A stretch of DNA of 64,000 bases from Microbacterium sp. (GCA_013823625.1 PNMM01000002.1:310001-374000), one strand, 5' to 3'; counted from the stretch's first letter, positions 45,963 to 58,408 are shown. A program made the numbers and translations. Notes: generated by a model from the letters alone, not told the origin.

Positions 45963-48875
45963 CTACGTGGTTCCTCCCCCGCACAGGTCGAGATTCTCGA
46001 CGGCGAGACTCAGGGCCCCGGTACCTCCGAGAAGCACGAGCGTGTTGACGCCGAGCCCTTCGATCGATCCGAGGGTCGACGCGGGCAGGCAGGCCTGGGG
46101 GCTCGTGTAGAGCGGGTTACCAAAGACGGCAGCGATAGCCGCGCCGGTCAAGGCATCGGCGAAGCCCGCGCCCGTCGCCAGGAATGCCCGCGTCTCGGTC
46201 GTGAACGCGTAGTCGTTGATCGCGATGGCCGTGGCGTAGCGATCAGCGCCCGCGTTGCGAACGACGGAGTAGAGCACATCAAGCTGCGTCGCAATGCCGG
46301 TGGTCACGACGCCTGAGCCTCCCGCGATCACGACATTGCTGACGCCGAGCTCGCTCAAGAGGTCGAGCGTGTTGGTGTCGACGGTGGTCGAGGTTCCGCG
46401 AACAAGAATGACGGGACCCCCTGCTGACGACGCGGCCGGACCGGCGGCGAGCGCATCAGGAAAGTCGAGGCCTGTCGCAATGTAGGCCGTCGTTGCCGTC
46501 GGGAAGGCATCACGCGCGATTGCCTGCGAGGTCGCAAAGCGATCGATCCCCGCCACGCGACGTACCGTCGGGTTGAATGCCAGGGCATCGAGCTGGGCGA
46601 AGACGGCCGCCGAGACGACGCCTTCACCCCCCACGATCACGATCTCGCTCGGCGCCAAACGTGCGAGTTCAGCCGCCACAATCGGCGGCAGGCTGTCGGG
46701 TGTCGTCAGCAACAGCGGTGCGTTATCGGCAGCCGCCGCGGGCACGGCGCTCAACGCGTCAGCGAAGCCCGTACCGGTAGCGATGTACACCGTGTTGGGT
46801 TCGCCATCGAGGTAGCCGTACTTCGAGATCTCCACGGCGGTGGCATAACGGTCGACGCCCGCGAGTCGGATCACACTCGGCGGTGCCAAGGTGGGCAGTT
46901 CGAAGGTGAAGGGCGTTGTGACGCAACCGACGGTGATCGAGCGAATCACGGCGTTACCCACAACCCCCGAGCCAAGGCTGTAGCCATAGTTCGTGATGCG
47001 CGCTTCAGGGTTAGCGAGCAAGTACTCCTCGAGCGTGCCCAGGCTGGGGTAGCCACCCCCTGCAGGAACACCGAAGCTCGTCGCGCCCGTGACCCAGAAC
47101 TTCGCGTCGGCCCAGTCGCCATCGACCGTCATCGACCAGTCACCGCCGCCGTAGGCCCACGGCTCACCCACGAGGTAGGCGTCGCGCGTGCCGTTGCCGT
47201 CGGCGTCAAACCCGAGCTGCAGGCTCGGGCGCACGCCCGTGTACCCCGGCGCGATGTCGATGGCCGCAATGCCCACTTCGCTCAAGGCGATGTCGATGGG
47301 GGTGTAGCCCGCCGCTTTGCGCTGGTCGGGCGAGCCCGGCCCATCACCATCATCGAACGTGGTGACCCGCAGGCCACCATCGATGAACTGGTTGGTGCCT
47401 TGCGTGCGCGTCTCCGTGAAAGTCCAGCTACCGGGCTCGACGTTCGTGACCGTTGTGCCCGTCGTCGGAACACAGGTTTCCATGACGGGCTGCGTGAAGG
47501 TATACCGCGTGTCATTCCAGACCACGCTCGAAACGACCGCGGCGCTGTCGGCCTGCACCCCGTATCCGGCAATCGTCACGGGGCCGCCGGCCGCAGCCGA
47601 GAACCGGAAGACATCATCGATGAGTTGCCCCAACGGAGCCGTCTGCTGGGCCGTGTACGAGCCAAAGGCACGGGTGGTCGCCCACGTCTGGCCCTGCGAG
47701 AAGCCGTGTGAGCCGACGCCCTGGCCGATCGAGCGCAGGGTGGTGAAGCGGGGCGATGCGGGGTTTCCGAAGAAGATCGGAATTTGGTAGGTCACTGAAC
47801 CGCTCACCACATCGACTCGCGCGCGCTCAATAAGCGCCCGCAATTCGTCCCGCGTAACAACCGAGAGAGCAGCGGCTGCCGGTGTCGAGAGATCCGTGCC
47901 CTTGATGACCGTTGATGGCCCGCCAATGCCGAGGTTCAAGCCGTCGGCCCGAACCTCTGAGCGATCGCTCGTCTGACCCTCGTGCCACGAGGTATAGGTT
48001 TCGGCGGTCTCGTTGGGCTTGACGTCGCGCTCGTAGACGGTGACCTCGGTCAATGGGTCGATCGCCGGCACGTTCTCGGAAACGATCTCGAGGGCGAGAC
48101 CGTTGTAGCTCGACCAGCCCGTGCTGATCGCGAGGCCCGCGGGGCGACCTGACGAGGTCGAGTTCCAGAACATCTCGTCCGTGGTTTCGTCGGTACCCAC
48201 CGTCGGCGGGGCCGAGACGAGGCTGACGTTGAGCGAGTTGAATGGCCCGTTCGCACCGATGGGTGCGCTGCCGTAGCTCTGCGTGTTGTAGCCAACCACG
48301 ACGATGACGTCGTTGCTCACGAGAACATCGAGCCCCGTGAACGCCACCGTCACGTTGAAGCCGTTGTGGCACGTTGCCGTGCCGGCGTTGAACCAGCGAT
48401 TGTCGCCGCACTCGGTCACGTTCGCCGACGGGCGGAAGGCGATGGTCTTGGTCTCGGTCACCGAGGTGATGAGAGAGCCAACCGCGGGCGTCGCGCCCGA
48501 GCGGTCGACCTCATACAGAGAGAGCGTGATGGGGTGGTCGAAGGTCGACCCCGGGGTCGTGACACAGGGGTTAGCGCCCGTTGCCCAGTTCTCACACGCC
48601 CAGTTGGTCAACCCCACCGTGACCTGCGAGATGGTGCGGTTTGCGCCGCCCAGCTGGATGTAGTCGCCAAACTCGCTGGTTCTCGTCGCCTGGAAGCCGA
48701 GGCTCACGTACGACGGCGGCAACACTGCGGGGATCGAGTCGTAAACAACGGCGGATGCAGCGGATGCGGGAACCGCGGTCGTCAAGCCAACACCGGTCGC
48801 CACGAGGGTGAGGGTCAGGGCACCGCTGAGGTAGCGACGGAAGGCACGCGCACTACGGGGTCGTGTTCGGGTCAC
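45963..48875 (-). CDS. Secreted protein with three C-terminal cell-wall-binding (CWB2) repeats
   Basis: 970 residues from a GTG preceded by GGAG. A signal peptide (basic start, hydrophobic core, cleavage after PASA) precedes a large extracellular region of beta-rich sequence containing Cys pairs (CENW..NPC, CGDNRW..TCHNG). The last 310 residues contain three CWB2 repeats beginning RLAGVDRYATA, RVAGIDRFATS and NAGADRYATA, each with IATGxxFxDAL and a VIVGGxGVVS-like end. Three CWB2 units form one wall-anchoring module in Clostridium and actinobacteria. The 640-residue N-part is not recognised. There is no LPxTG or transmembrane anchor. Probably a surface protein. Confidence 0.85.
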   Translation of the reverse strand: MTRTRPRSARAFRRYLSGALTLTLVATGVGLTTAVPASAASAVVYDSIPAVLPPSYVSLGFQATRTSEFGDYIQLGGANRTISQVTVGLTNWACENWATGANPCVTTPGSTFDHPITLSLYEVDRSGATPAVGSLITSVTETKTIAFRPSANVTECGDNRWFNAGTATCHNGFNVTVAFTGLDVLVSNDVIVVVGYNTQSYGSAPIGANGPFNSLNVSLVSAPPTVGTDETTDEMFWNSTSSGRPAGLAISTGWSSYNGLALEIVSENVPAIDPLTEVTVYERDVKPNETAETYTSWHEGQTSDRSEVRADGLNLGIGGPSTVIKGTDLSTPAAAALSVVTRDELRALIERARVDVVSGSVTYQIPIFFGNPASPRFTTLRSIGQGVGSHGFSQGQTWATTRAFGSYTAQQTAPLGQLIDDVFRFSAAAGGPVTIAGYGVQADSAAVVSSVVWNDTRYTFTQPVMETCVPTTGTTVTNVEPGSWTFTETRTQGTNQFIDGGLRVTTFDDGDGPGSPDQRKAAGYTPIDIALSEVGIAAIDIAPGYTGVRPSLQLGFDADGNGTRDAYLVGEPWAYGGGDWSMTVDGDWADAKFWVTGATSFGVPAGGGYPSLGTLEEYLLANPEARITNYGYSLGSGVVGNAVIRSITVGCVTTPFTFELPTLAPPSVIRLAGVDRYATAVEISKYGYLDGEPNTVYIATGTGFADALSAVPAAAADNAPLLLTTPDSLPPIVAAELARLAPSEIVIVGGEGVVSAAVFAQLDALAFNPTVRRVAGIDRFATSQAIARDAFPTATTAYIATGLDFPDALAAGPAASSAGGPVILVRGTSTTVDTNTLDLLSELGVSNVVIAGGSGVVTTGIATQLDVLYSVVRNAGADRYATAIAINDYAFTTETRAFLATGAGFADALTGAAIAAVFGNPLYTSPQACLPASTLGSIEGLGVNTLVLLGGTGALSLAVENLDLCGGGTT

Positions 48876-49097
48876 GAAATTCTCCTGCAACGGGGAACCA
48901 CGACTGCTCAATCGGCGTGCTCCGGCAGGGTTACCGGCGGCACGATCGAGGCGCGAGCGCCGTCGTGGGTATTCGGGTGGTCGTGCTCGGGTTCGTCACG
49001 ACGCGGCGGGGGCCGCTATCTGACGCATGGTCACGATATGCCTCGATCTCGGCAAAGGCAATGCCGACGCGGCCGTGCACGGCCGGCGTTGAGGCGA

Positions 49098-50219
49098 TCA
49101 GCTCGCCGGATACGGTGCCACAACGACGTCGACGCGCTGGAACTCTTTGACGTCGGAATAGCCCGTCGTGGCCATCGAGCGCCGCAGAGCGCCCATGAGG
49201 TTGACCTGACCGTCGGCGGTCGTGCTGGGTCCGAACAAGAGTTGCTCGAGCGGCGCCAACTGCCCGACATGCACGCGGCGACCGCGGGGAAGTTCGGGAT
49301 GGTGAGCCTCGGCTCCCCAGTGCCACCCGCCGCCCGGAGCATCCGTCGCCCGCGCGAGCGTGCTGCCGAGCATGACCGCATCGGCACCCATGGCCACGGC
49401 CTTGACGATGTCGCCGCTCGTGCCCAGGCCGCCGTCGGCGATGACGTGCACGTAGCGGCCGCCCGACTCGTCCATGTAGTCGCGACGCGCGGCAGCGACA
49501 TCGCTCACCGCGGTGGCCATGGGGGCGTGGATGCCCAAGCTCAGCCGCGTCGTCGACGCAGCCCCGCCGCCGAAGCCCACGAGCACCCCGGCCGCACCCG
49601 TGCGCATGAGGTGCAGCGCGGCGGTGTAGGTCGCGGCGCCGCCCACCATGACGGGCACGTCGAGCTCGTAGATGAACTTCTTGAGGTTGAGGGGCTCGCG
49701 GCCGTGCGAGACGTGCTCGGCGCTCACCGTGGTGCCGCGAATGACGAAGAGGTCGACACCGGCCTTGATCACGGCTTCGTGGTGCTCGTGCGTGCGCTGC
49801 GGGCTCAGCGCGCCCGCGACGGGAACCCCCGCCGCGCGAATCTCGGCAAGGCGCTGGCCGATGAGTTCGGGCTTGATGGGCTCGGCGTAGATCTTCTGCA
49901 TTTCGGCCGTGGCGCCGGCCTCGTCGAGCTCGCGGATGCGCGCGAGTTGCGCCTCCGCATCCTCGTACCGCGTCCAGAGGCCCTCGAGGTCGAGCACGCC
50001 CAGGCCGCCGAGCTTGCCCATCGCGATCGCCGTCGCCGGGCTCACGACAGAGTCCATGGGCGCAGCGATAACCGGCATGTCGAAGCTCAGGGCGTCGATG
50101 CTCCAGGCGAGCGAGACCACTTCGGGGTCGCGCGTGCGACGGCTCGGAATGATGGCGATGTCGTCGAACGAATACGCCCTGCGTGCCCGCTTTCCGCGGC
50201 CGATCTCGATCTCCATCAC
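49098..50219 (-). CDS. guaB3: GuaB3 family IMP dehydrogenase-related protein
   Basis: 373 residues with an IMPDH-type TIM barrel but no CBS domains. The N-terminus MEIEIGRGKRARRAYSFDDI and the segment PVIAAPMDSVVSPATAIAMGKLGGLGVL are typical of GuaB3. The loop that carries the catalytic Cys of IMPDH (GPGSICTTR in GuaB at 52661-54163) reads GGGAASTTR here, with Ser instead of Cys. I take GTG 50219 as start because TAGGCT lies 6 nt upstream; ATG 50216 is next. Close to guaB, not in its operon. Its activity is uncertain. Confidence 0.9.
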   Translation of the reverse strand: MMEIEIGRGKRARRAYSFDDIAIIPSRRTRDPEVVSLAWSIDALSFDMPVIAAPMDSVVSPATAIAMGKLGGLGVLDLEGLWTRYEDAEAQLARIRELDEAGATAEMQKIYAEPIKPELIGQRLAEIRAAGVPVAGALSPQRTHEHHEAVIKAGVDLFVIRGTTVSAEHVSHGREPLNLKKFIYELDVPVMVGGAATYTAALHLMRTGAAGVLVGFGGGAASTTRLSLGIHAPMATAVSDVAAARRDYMDESGGRYVHVIADGGLGTSGDIVKAVAMGADAVMLGSTLARATDAPGGGWHWGAEAHHPELPRGRRVHVGQLAPLEQLLFGPSTTADGQVNLMGALRRSMATTGYSDVKEFQRVDVVVAPYPAS

Positions 50220-50225
50220 GCGTTC

Positions 50226-50231
50226 AGCCTA
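50226..50231 (-). promoter_or_regulatory. Candidate leaderless -10 (TAGGCT) for guaB3
   Basis: TAGGCT lies exactly 6 nt before the GTG at 50219 on the minus strand. No ribosome-binding site is visible. Confidence 0.5.
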
Positions 50232-50312
50232 CCGGGCGGGCGTGCGCCGGTAACGTGGCGAGCATCGGTCGGCGTCGACCGCGGCCTCGACCTCGACCTT
50301 GAAGGAGCAACC

Positions 50313-51344
50313 ATGGCGGGCAGTGCACTCAGCATCGAACGACCGGGGCTGCCCGAGGTCGAACCCCTGCGCGTCGCGATCGTCGGCGCGGGCGGGTGGG
50401 GAGCCCAGCACGCTCGCGTCATCACCGAGCGCATCGACACCGAACTCGTGGGCATCGTCGGCCGGTCGCCCGAGCGCACCGCTGCCCGGGCAGCCGCGTA
50501 CGGCACGCGCGCCTACACCTCGATAGACGGGATGCTCGAGGCGGAGCATCCCGACCTCGTCATGGTCAGCCTGCCCAACGAAGAGCACTTCACGCCCACG
50601 ATGCAGTTGCTGCAGGCGCGCGTGCCGCTGCTCGTCGAGAAGCCGCTCGTGTTCGACCTCGCCGAGGCCGACGCCCTGCTTGACGCGGCGGGCGACACCT
50701 TCTTCGCCATCAACTTCAACCACCGCTACGCCGAACCCGTGCTGCGCGCGCGGACGGCGCTACTCGCGGGTGAGCTCGGCGACCTCGTGTTCGCCACCTG
50801 GCGCTTCGGCGGCGAAGCCAACCGTGGGCCGTCGCCGCACGCCAACCTCATCGAGACTCAGTGTCACGGCTTCGACATGCTCGAGCACCTGTGCGGGCCG
50901 ATCAGCTCGGTGGCCGCGCAGATGACCTCCATGACCTACGGGGCCTTCAGCACAGTGGCGATCGCGCTTGAGTTCGCGTCGGGAGCCGTGGGAACCATGC
51001 TCGGCTCGTACGACTCGTCGTACGCCTACCCCGACACCCAGCGCGTCGAGCTCAACGGCACGGCGGGGCGCGCGGTCATCCACGACACCGTGCGCTCTCT
51101 CACGTTGCAGTCGGTCGGCGACGAAACCGAGCGGGTGTGGCGCGCTGGCTACTTCGACGACGAGGCGCGGTCATTCGAGCGCACCTTCGACCGGCATCTG
51201 GATGCTGTGCTCGCCGCCTTGCGCGCCGGCTCGCCTCCGCCCGTTCCCGCGTCGGCGGGTCGCCGTGCGCTCGAGCTCGCGCACGCGGTGATCCGCTCGC
51301 ACGAGTCGGGAGCCCGGGTGCCGACGCAGCCCGCCGCGCGCTAG
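50313..51344 (+). CDS. Gfo/Idh/MocA family oxidoreductase
   Basis: 343 residues. An N-terminal Rossmann fold has VAIVGAGGWGAQHARVI and GIVGRSPERTAARA; the family EKP motif is in LLVEKPLVFDLAEAD. The C-terminal alpha/beta domain has HANLIETQCHGFDMLEHLCG, with a His in the catalytic region. GAAGGAG lies 5 nt before the ATG. Such enzymes oxidise sugars, inositols or related polyols with NAD(P). No pathway neighbour identifies the substrate. Confidence 0.88.
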   Translation: MAGSALSIERPGLPEVEPLRVAIVGAGGWGAQHARVITERIDTELVGIVGRSPERTAARAAAYGTRAYTSIDGMLEAEHPDLVMVSLPNEEHFTPTMQLLQARVPLLVEKPLVFDLAEADALLDAAGDTFFAINFNHRYAEPVLRARTALLAGELGDLVFATWRFGGEANRGPSPHANLIETQCHGFDMLEHLCGPISSVAAQMTSMTYGAFSTVAIALEFASGAVGTMLGSYDSSYAYPDTQRVELNGTAGRAVIHDTVRSLTLQSVGDETERVWRAGYFDDEARSFERTFDRHLDAVLAALRAGSPPPVPASAGRRALELAHAVIRSHESGARVPTQPAAR

Positions 51345-51411
51345 TCGCGCGCCCGGCCCCGCACGCCCCGGCCCCCGCAGCTGCCCCACCCGCCTCGCCC
51401 TCTCCCCGCGA

Positions 51412-51484
51412 GCAAGGCCGTGCGTTGCGGCCAACCCCGTGCGCCGCACCGCACTGTCTCTGCCGTAACGCACGGCCTTGCGAA
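51412..51484. repeat. Long palindromic element, left copy, flanking the endonuclease-domain gene
   Basis: Arms at 51412-51431 and 51462-51481 pair over 20 bp with one mismatch around a 30-nt loop. Block 51418-51443 matches 52526-52551 with four differences in 26, all transitions, in the same orientation. A second block (AACGCACGG region) also recurs at equal spacing. It lies 8 nt after the endonuclease stop and 67 nt after the Gfo gene, so it could also serve as a shared terminator. Confidence 0.7.
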
Positions 51485-51488
51485 ATCA

Positions 51489-52436
51489 TCAACGAAGAAG
51501 CCCGTGCTGCCGGAGCATCCGACGCAACCGCTCGGGCTCGCGCAGGTCATCCCACACAATCCGCAGCACGGTCCATCCGGCGGCCCGCAGTCGGTCTTCG
51601 CGCCTCTTCTCATCAATGACGACGTCTTCTGCCGAGCGCGATGGCCCCCGCATCGGCGCGCGATACTTCTTCTCACCATCGAACTCGAGCACGATGCGGC
51701 GGCCGGGCCAACAAAAGTCGACGCGCGCAAGCCAGAGTCCGTCGTCGGTGATGTCGACTTGCAGTTCAGGATGCTCCACCCCAAGGTCGGCCAGCACCAC
51801 GCGGGTCCACGACTCGCCCGCTGACTCGCTGTGGCCGTTCGCGAATGTCGCGACTCTCTCGACCCGGCGAGCGCCGCGCCGTAGGCGCAGCGCCTCGGCC
51901 ATGGTGAGAAGTTCGCGCGCTCCATCGCCAGCACCCCGATGCCCTGCCGCGCGAAGTGCGGAGTCGGCAGTCACGAGCCCCGCAAGGTAGCTCTCGCGTG
52001 CACACAGCTCAACAGCAGTTCGGTAAGCGTCAGTCGCTCGCACCCAGCCGAGATCGGCCACCCCTGTGCTTCGGTCGTCGTGACCCCACCATGACACTCC
52101 CCCGCGCACGCGCGTGCCGTCAGCAACAGAGTTCAGCGCGCACGCTCGGCTGGGCCACTGGCCGAGGTAGGTCAGGCCGAGAACAGCGGCGGCTGATGCG
52201 CCGGCAAGCACAACCTCACTTCCGAGCCGCGCGGCCAAGGCCCGGCATCGCAGCACGTGCTGCTCACGTGAGCTCGCTGATTGCCATACGGCGGCGTCCA
52301 CATAGATACCTCGCGCCAAACGCGTGAGGCTGCCCGCCGTTGCGGCCCGGCGGAGCACTCGAGTGTCGTAGCCGCGCGCGTCGAGACTGCTCGCGATGAG
52401 CATCCTGTCGCTCATGAGGTGTGAGGGAATGTGCAT
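51489..52436 (-). CDS. DUF559 / Vsr-like endonuclease-domain protein with AbiEi-like N-terminus
   Basis: About 315 residues. The N-terminus, with a helix-turn-helix-like DTRVLRRAATAGSLTRLARGIYV segment, resembles the AbiEi antitoxin family. The C-terminus has a PD-(D/E)XK-like core: LWLARVDFCWPGRRIVLEFDGEKKY, then DEKRREDRLRAAGWTVLRIVWDDL, as in DUF559/Vsr-type nucleases. Whether it cuts DNA is unknown. ATG 52436 is chosen by length; no good ribosome-binding site, and ATG at about 52415 is an alternative. It is flanked by two related palindromic repeats in direct orientation. No toxin gene is adjacent. Confidence 0.75.
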   Translation of the reverse strand: MHIPSHLMSDRMLIASSLDARGYDTRVLRRAATAGSLTRLARGIYVDAAVWQSASSREQHVLRCRALAARLGSEVVLAGASAAAVLGLTYLGQWPSRACALNSVADGTRVRGGVSWWGHDDRSTGVADLGWVRATDAYRTAVELCARESYLAGLVTADSALRAAGHRGAGDGARELLTMAEALRLRRGARRVERVATFANGHSESAGESWTRVVLADLGVEHPELQVDITDDGLWLARVDFCWPGRRIVLEFDGEKKYRAPMRGPSRSAEDVVIDEKRREDRLRAAGWTVLRIVWDDLREPERLRRMLRQHGLLR

Positions 52437-52525
52437 GCTGGCACCCTGCGCCATTCGCGAGCACCCTCAGCCGCGACGAACCTTAACCAGTGGATGCTCG
52501 TCTCGACCTGCTCGTGGTGAGGAGC

Positions 52526-52591
52526 CCGTGCGCTGCGGTCGGCCCCGTGCGTTTCGGCGCACGGTCACGACCGAAACGCACGGTGTCGCGA
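52526..52591. repeat. Palindromic element, right copy, flanking the endonuclease-domain gene
   Basis: Contains a perfect 13-bp inverted repeat, CCGTGCGTTTCGG (52545-52557) and CCGAAACGCACGG (52571-52583), with a 13-nt loop. A further CCGTGCGCTGCGG lies just before it at 52526. It is homologous to the element at 51412-51484. It lies 78 nt after the guaB stop, so it could also terminate guaB transcripts. Confidence 0.7.
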
Positions 52592-52610
52592 GAGAAGGAG
52601 CGCAGAGCAC

Positions 52611-52642
52611 CCGAGCAGCCGAGCAGCCGAGCACCCGAGTGC
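52611..52642. repeat. Short tandem repeat, four copies of an 8-mer (CCGAGCAG-like)
   Basis: CCGAGCAG, CCGAGCAG, CCGAGCAC, CCGAGTGC in a row, 18 nt beyond the guaB stop. No function seen; probably replication slippage. Confidence 0.6.
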
Positions 52643-52660
52643 CCGGTGGCCCGGCGCCCC

Positions 52661-55742
<3,082 letters not shown>

Positions 55743-55751
55743 GGGCTGACC

Positions 55752-56750
55752 ATGATCGACTGGATCCTTCTCTTCTCCAACGCCGCGCAGGAGATCATTT
55801 CTCCCACGACGGCCGCCTACGCCCTCGCGGCGCTGGGCCTCGCCATCCACTTCGGATTCACGGGTCTGCTCAACTTCGGTCAAGCAGGCTTCATGATGCT
55901 CGGTGCCTATGGCTTCGCGATTGCCACGCTCACCTTCGGGTGGCCGGTGTGGGCTGCGATTCTCATGGGCGTCGGGGCTGCCATCGTCTTCGCGCTCATT
56001 TTGGGCATCCCGACGCTGCGATTGCGAGCTGACTATCTCGCCATCGTGACGATCGCGGCGGCCGAGATCATTCGTCTGCTCTTCACGACCAACACGTTCG
56101 AGTCGGTCACCGGCTCGGCCGACGGTCTGCAGGGCTACAAGGGCGGCTTCGAAGCACTCAACCCGCTGTTGCTGTTCTTCGATGAGAAAGACCTCTTGGG
56201 CTTCGGACCCTGGGTCTACAACCCGTACGACTGGTGGGTGCGCATCTTTGGCTGGGGCCTCGTCGCCATCGCCGCCTTCATCACGTGGCGCTTGTTCAAG
56301 AGCCCGTGGGGTCGCGTCATCAAGGGCATTCGTGAAGACGAGGATGCCGTGCGCGCGCTCGGCAAGAACGTCTACTTCTACAAGATGCAGTCGCTGGTGA
56401 TCGGCGGTGTGTTCGGCGCCCTGGCAGGCATGGTGTTCATCTTGCCGCGTGCCGTCGTGCCCTCGAACTACCAGACCTCGCTGACGTTCTTCATCTACGC
56501 GATTCTGCTGTTGGGTGGCGCTGCGACGGTCTTTGGCCCGATCATCGGCTCGGTCATCTTCTGGGTGCTGCTGTCGTTCTTCTCGGGCTTCATCGCCCGC
56601 GCCGTCGAGGTGGGATGGCTGCCGTTCTTGACGAACGTGCAGGCAGGCCAGTTGCGCTTCATCTTGGTCGGCGTGGCGATCATGTTGATAGTCATATATC
56701 GACCACAAGGAATCTTCGGCAACAAGAAGGAGCTGGCCTTTGTCAAGTAG
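55752..56750 (+). CDS. livM: Branched-chain amino acid ABC transporter permease LivM
   Basis: 332 residues with about nine helices. AIHFGFTGLLNFGQAGFMMLGAYG and RADYLAIVTIAAAEIIR are LivM hallmarks; the coupling helix is in GIREDEDAVRALGKNVYFYK. It pairs with LivH to form the membrane channel. Starts 9 nt after the livH stop; its end overlaps livG by 11 nt. Confidence 0.94.
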   Translation: MIDWILLFSNAAQEIISPTTAAYALAALGLAIHFGFTGLLNFGQAGFMMLGAYGFAIATLTFGWPVWAAILMGVGAAIVFALILGIPTLRLRADYLAIVTIAAAEIIRLLFTTNTFESVTGSADGLQGYKGGFEALNPLLLFFDEKDLLGFGPWVYNPYDWWVRIFGWGLVAIAAFITWRLFKSPWGRVIKGIREDEDAVRALGKNVYFYKMQSLVIGGVFGALAGMVFILPRAVVPSNYQTSLTFFIYAILLLGGAATVFGPIIGSVIFWVLLSFFSGFIARAVEVGWLPFLTNVQAGQLRFILVGVAIMLIVIYRPQGIFGNKKELAFVK

Positions 56751-57669
56751 CGCCGGCGCCAAGGGCGCCCCCATCAAGTCAACCGGCCTGCACATCGGTG
56801 AGCCGGCTCCGGGCGTGAAGAAGGTCGACCCGATCATCGTGGCCGACAACATCACGCGCTCCTTCGGCGGCCTCACGGCCGTGCAGGTCGAACACCTCGA
56901 GATTCCGCGCGGTGCCATCACGGCCCTCATCGGGCCGAACGGTGCCGGCAAGACCACGCTCTTCAACCTGCTGACGGGCTTTGACAAGCCCGACACGGGT
57001 GAGTGGACGTTCGACGGTCAAGGAATTTCGGGCATCCCGGCCTTCAAGGTGGCCCGCAAGGGTCAGGTGCGCACGTTCCAGCTCACGAAGGCCCTCAGCC
57101 TGTTGACGGTTCTCGACAACATGAAGCTCGGTGCCAAGGGGCAGAGCGGCGAGAGCCTCGCGCGCGCGCTCTTCCCGTGGATCTGGCGCAAGCAAGAGGC
57201 CGAGATCGAAGCGCGCGCGATCGACCTGCTCACGCGGTTCAAGCTCGACGCCAAGAAGGACGACTACGCAGCCAGCCTTTCGGGTGGCCAGCGCAAGTTG
57301 CTCGAAATGGCACGCGCGCTCATGAGTCAGCCCTCGCTCGTCATGCTCGACGAGCCGATGGCCGGCGTGAACCCGGCGCTCACGCAGTCGCTGCTCGACC
57401 ACATCTTGAACCTCAAGACCGAAGGCATGACCGTGCTCTTCGTCGAGCACGACATGCACATGGTGCGCCACATCGCCGACTGGGTCGTCGTGATGGCCGA
57501 GGGCCGCGTGGTTGCCGAAGGTGACCCGCACGAGGTCATGGCCAATCCCGCCGTGATCGACGCCTACCTCGGCTCACACCACGACGAAGACCTCGGTGAT
57601 CTCGACACCGGAGTGATGACCGCGATCAAGGAGCTGGCCGATGACGACGCCGACCAAGAAAAAGACTGA
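56740..57669 (+). CDS. livG: Branched-chain amino acid ABC transporter ATP-binding protein LivG
   Basis: 309 residues from a TTG start with AAGGAG 8 nt upstream. It has an N-terminal extension of about 35 residues, then Walker A IGPNGAGKTTLFNLL, signature LSGGQRKLLEMARAL and Walker B LVMLDEPMAGVNP. The C-terminus is acidic (DEDLGDLDTG, ADDDADQEKD). ATPase of the liv transporter, overlapping livM and livF. Confidence 0.95.
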   Translation: MSSSAGAKGAPIKSTGLHIGEPAPGVKKVDPIIVADNITRSFGGLTAVQVEHLEIPRGAITALIGPNGAGKTTLFNLLTGFDKPDTGEWTFDGQGISGIPAFKVARKGQVRTFQLTKALSLLTVLDNMKLGAKGQSGESLARALFPWIWRKQEAEIEARAIDLLTRFKLDAKKDDYAASLSGGQRKLLEMARALMSQPSLVMLDEPMAGVNPALTQSLLDHILNLKTEGMTVLFVEHDMHMVRHIADWVVVMAEGRVVAEGDPHEVMANPAVIDAYLGSHHDEDLGDLDTGVMTAIKELADDDADQEKD

Positions 57670-58408
57670 GACCGTGACCGAGACCCGCAAGGTCGTCGTT
57701 CACGTTGACTCCGTCACGGCTGGGTACTTGCCCGGCATCAACATCCTCAACGACTGCTCGCTGACGGCGCACGAGGGTGAGCTCATCGGCATCATCGGCC
57801 CCAACGGTGCCGGAAAGTCGACCCTGCTCAAAGCCATCTTCGGCCTCGTGAAGGTGCGCGAAGGAAAGATCTCGCTCTATGGCGACGACATCACCAACCT
57901 CAAGGCCAACAAGCTCGTGGCCAAGGGCGTGGGTTTCGTGCCGCAGACGAACAACGTCTTTCCGACGCTGACCATTCGCGAGAACCTCGAGATGGGGCTC
58001 TTCCAGAAGCCGAAAGAGCTCGACCACCGGCTCGCCTTCGTGGTCTCGATCTTCCCTGAGCTCGCGAAGCGACTCGGGCAGCGCGCTGGCTCGCTCTCGG
58101 GCGGTGAGCGCCAGATGGTCGCCATGAGCCGCGCGCTCATGATGAGCCCCGAGGTGATCTTGCTCGATGAGCCGAGCGCTGGCCTCTCGCCCGTGCGACA
58201 AGACGAAGCGTTCTTGCGCGTGAAAGAGATCAACAAGGCGGGCGTGACGACCATCATGGTTGAGCAGAACGCTCGACGCTGCCTGCAGATCTGCGACCGC
58301 GGCTACGTTCTCGACCAGGGCACCGACGCCTACACGGGCACGGGCCGTGAGCTTCTGAACGACCCCAAGGTCATCGGTCTCTATCTGGGCACCCTCGGGC
58401 AAGATTAG
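57641..58408 (+). CDS. livF: Branched-chain amino acid ABC transporter ATP-binding protein LivF
   Basis: 255 residues. Walker A is IGPNGAGKSTLLKAIFG, signature LSGGERQMVAMSRALM and Walker B VILLDEPSAGLSP. The start is inside livG (29-nt overlap) behind AAGGAG, so the two ATPases are made together. Last gene of the operon, followed by a strong terminator. Confidence 0.95.
   Translation: MTTPTKKKTETVTETRKVVVHVDSVTAGYLPGINILNDCSLTAHEGELIGIIGPNGAGKSTLLKAIFGLVKVREGKISLYGDDITNLKANKLVAKGVGFVPQTNNVFPTLTIRENLEMGLFQKPKELDHRLAFVVSIFPELAKRLGQRAGSLSGGERQMVAMSRALMMSPEVILLDEPSAGLSPVRQDEAFLRVKEINKAGVTTIMVEQNARRCLQICDRGYVLDQGTDAYTGTGRELLNDPKVIGLYLGTLGQD

Noticed and set aside
51489-52436. Half of an AbiE toxin-antitoxin pair
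   Set aside because: The N-terminus is AbiEi-like, but no AbiEii nucleotidyltransferase toxin is adjacent and the C-terminus is a nuclease-like domain.
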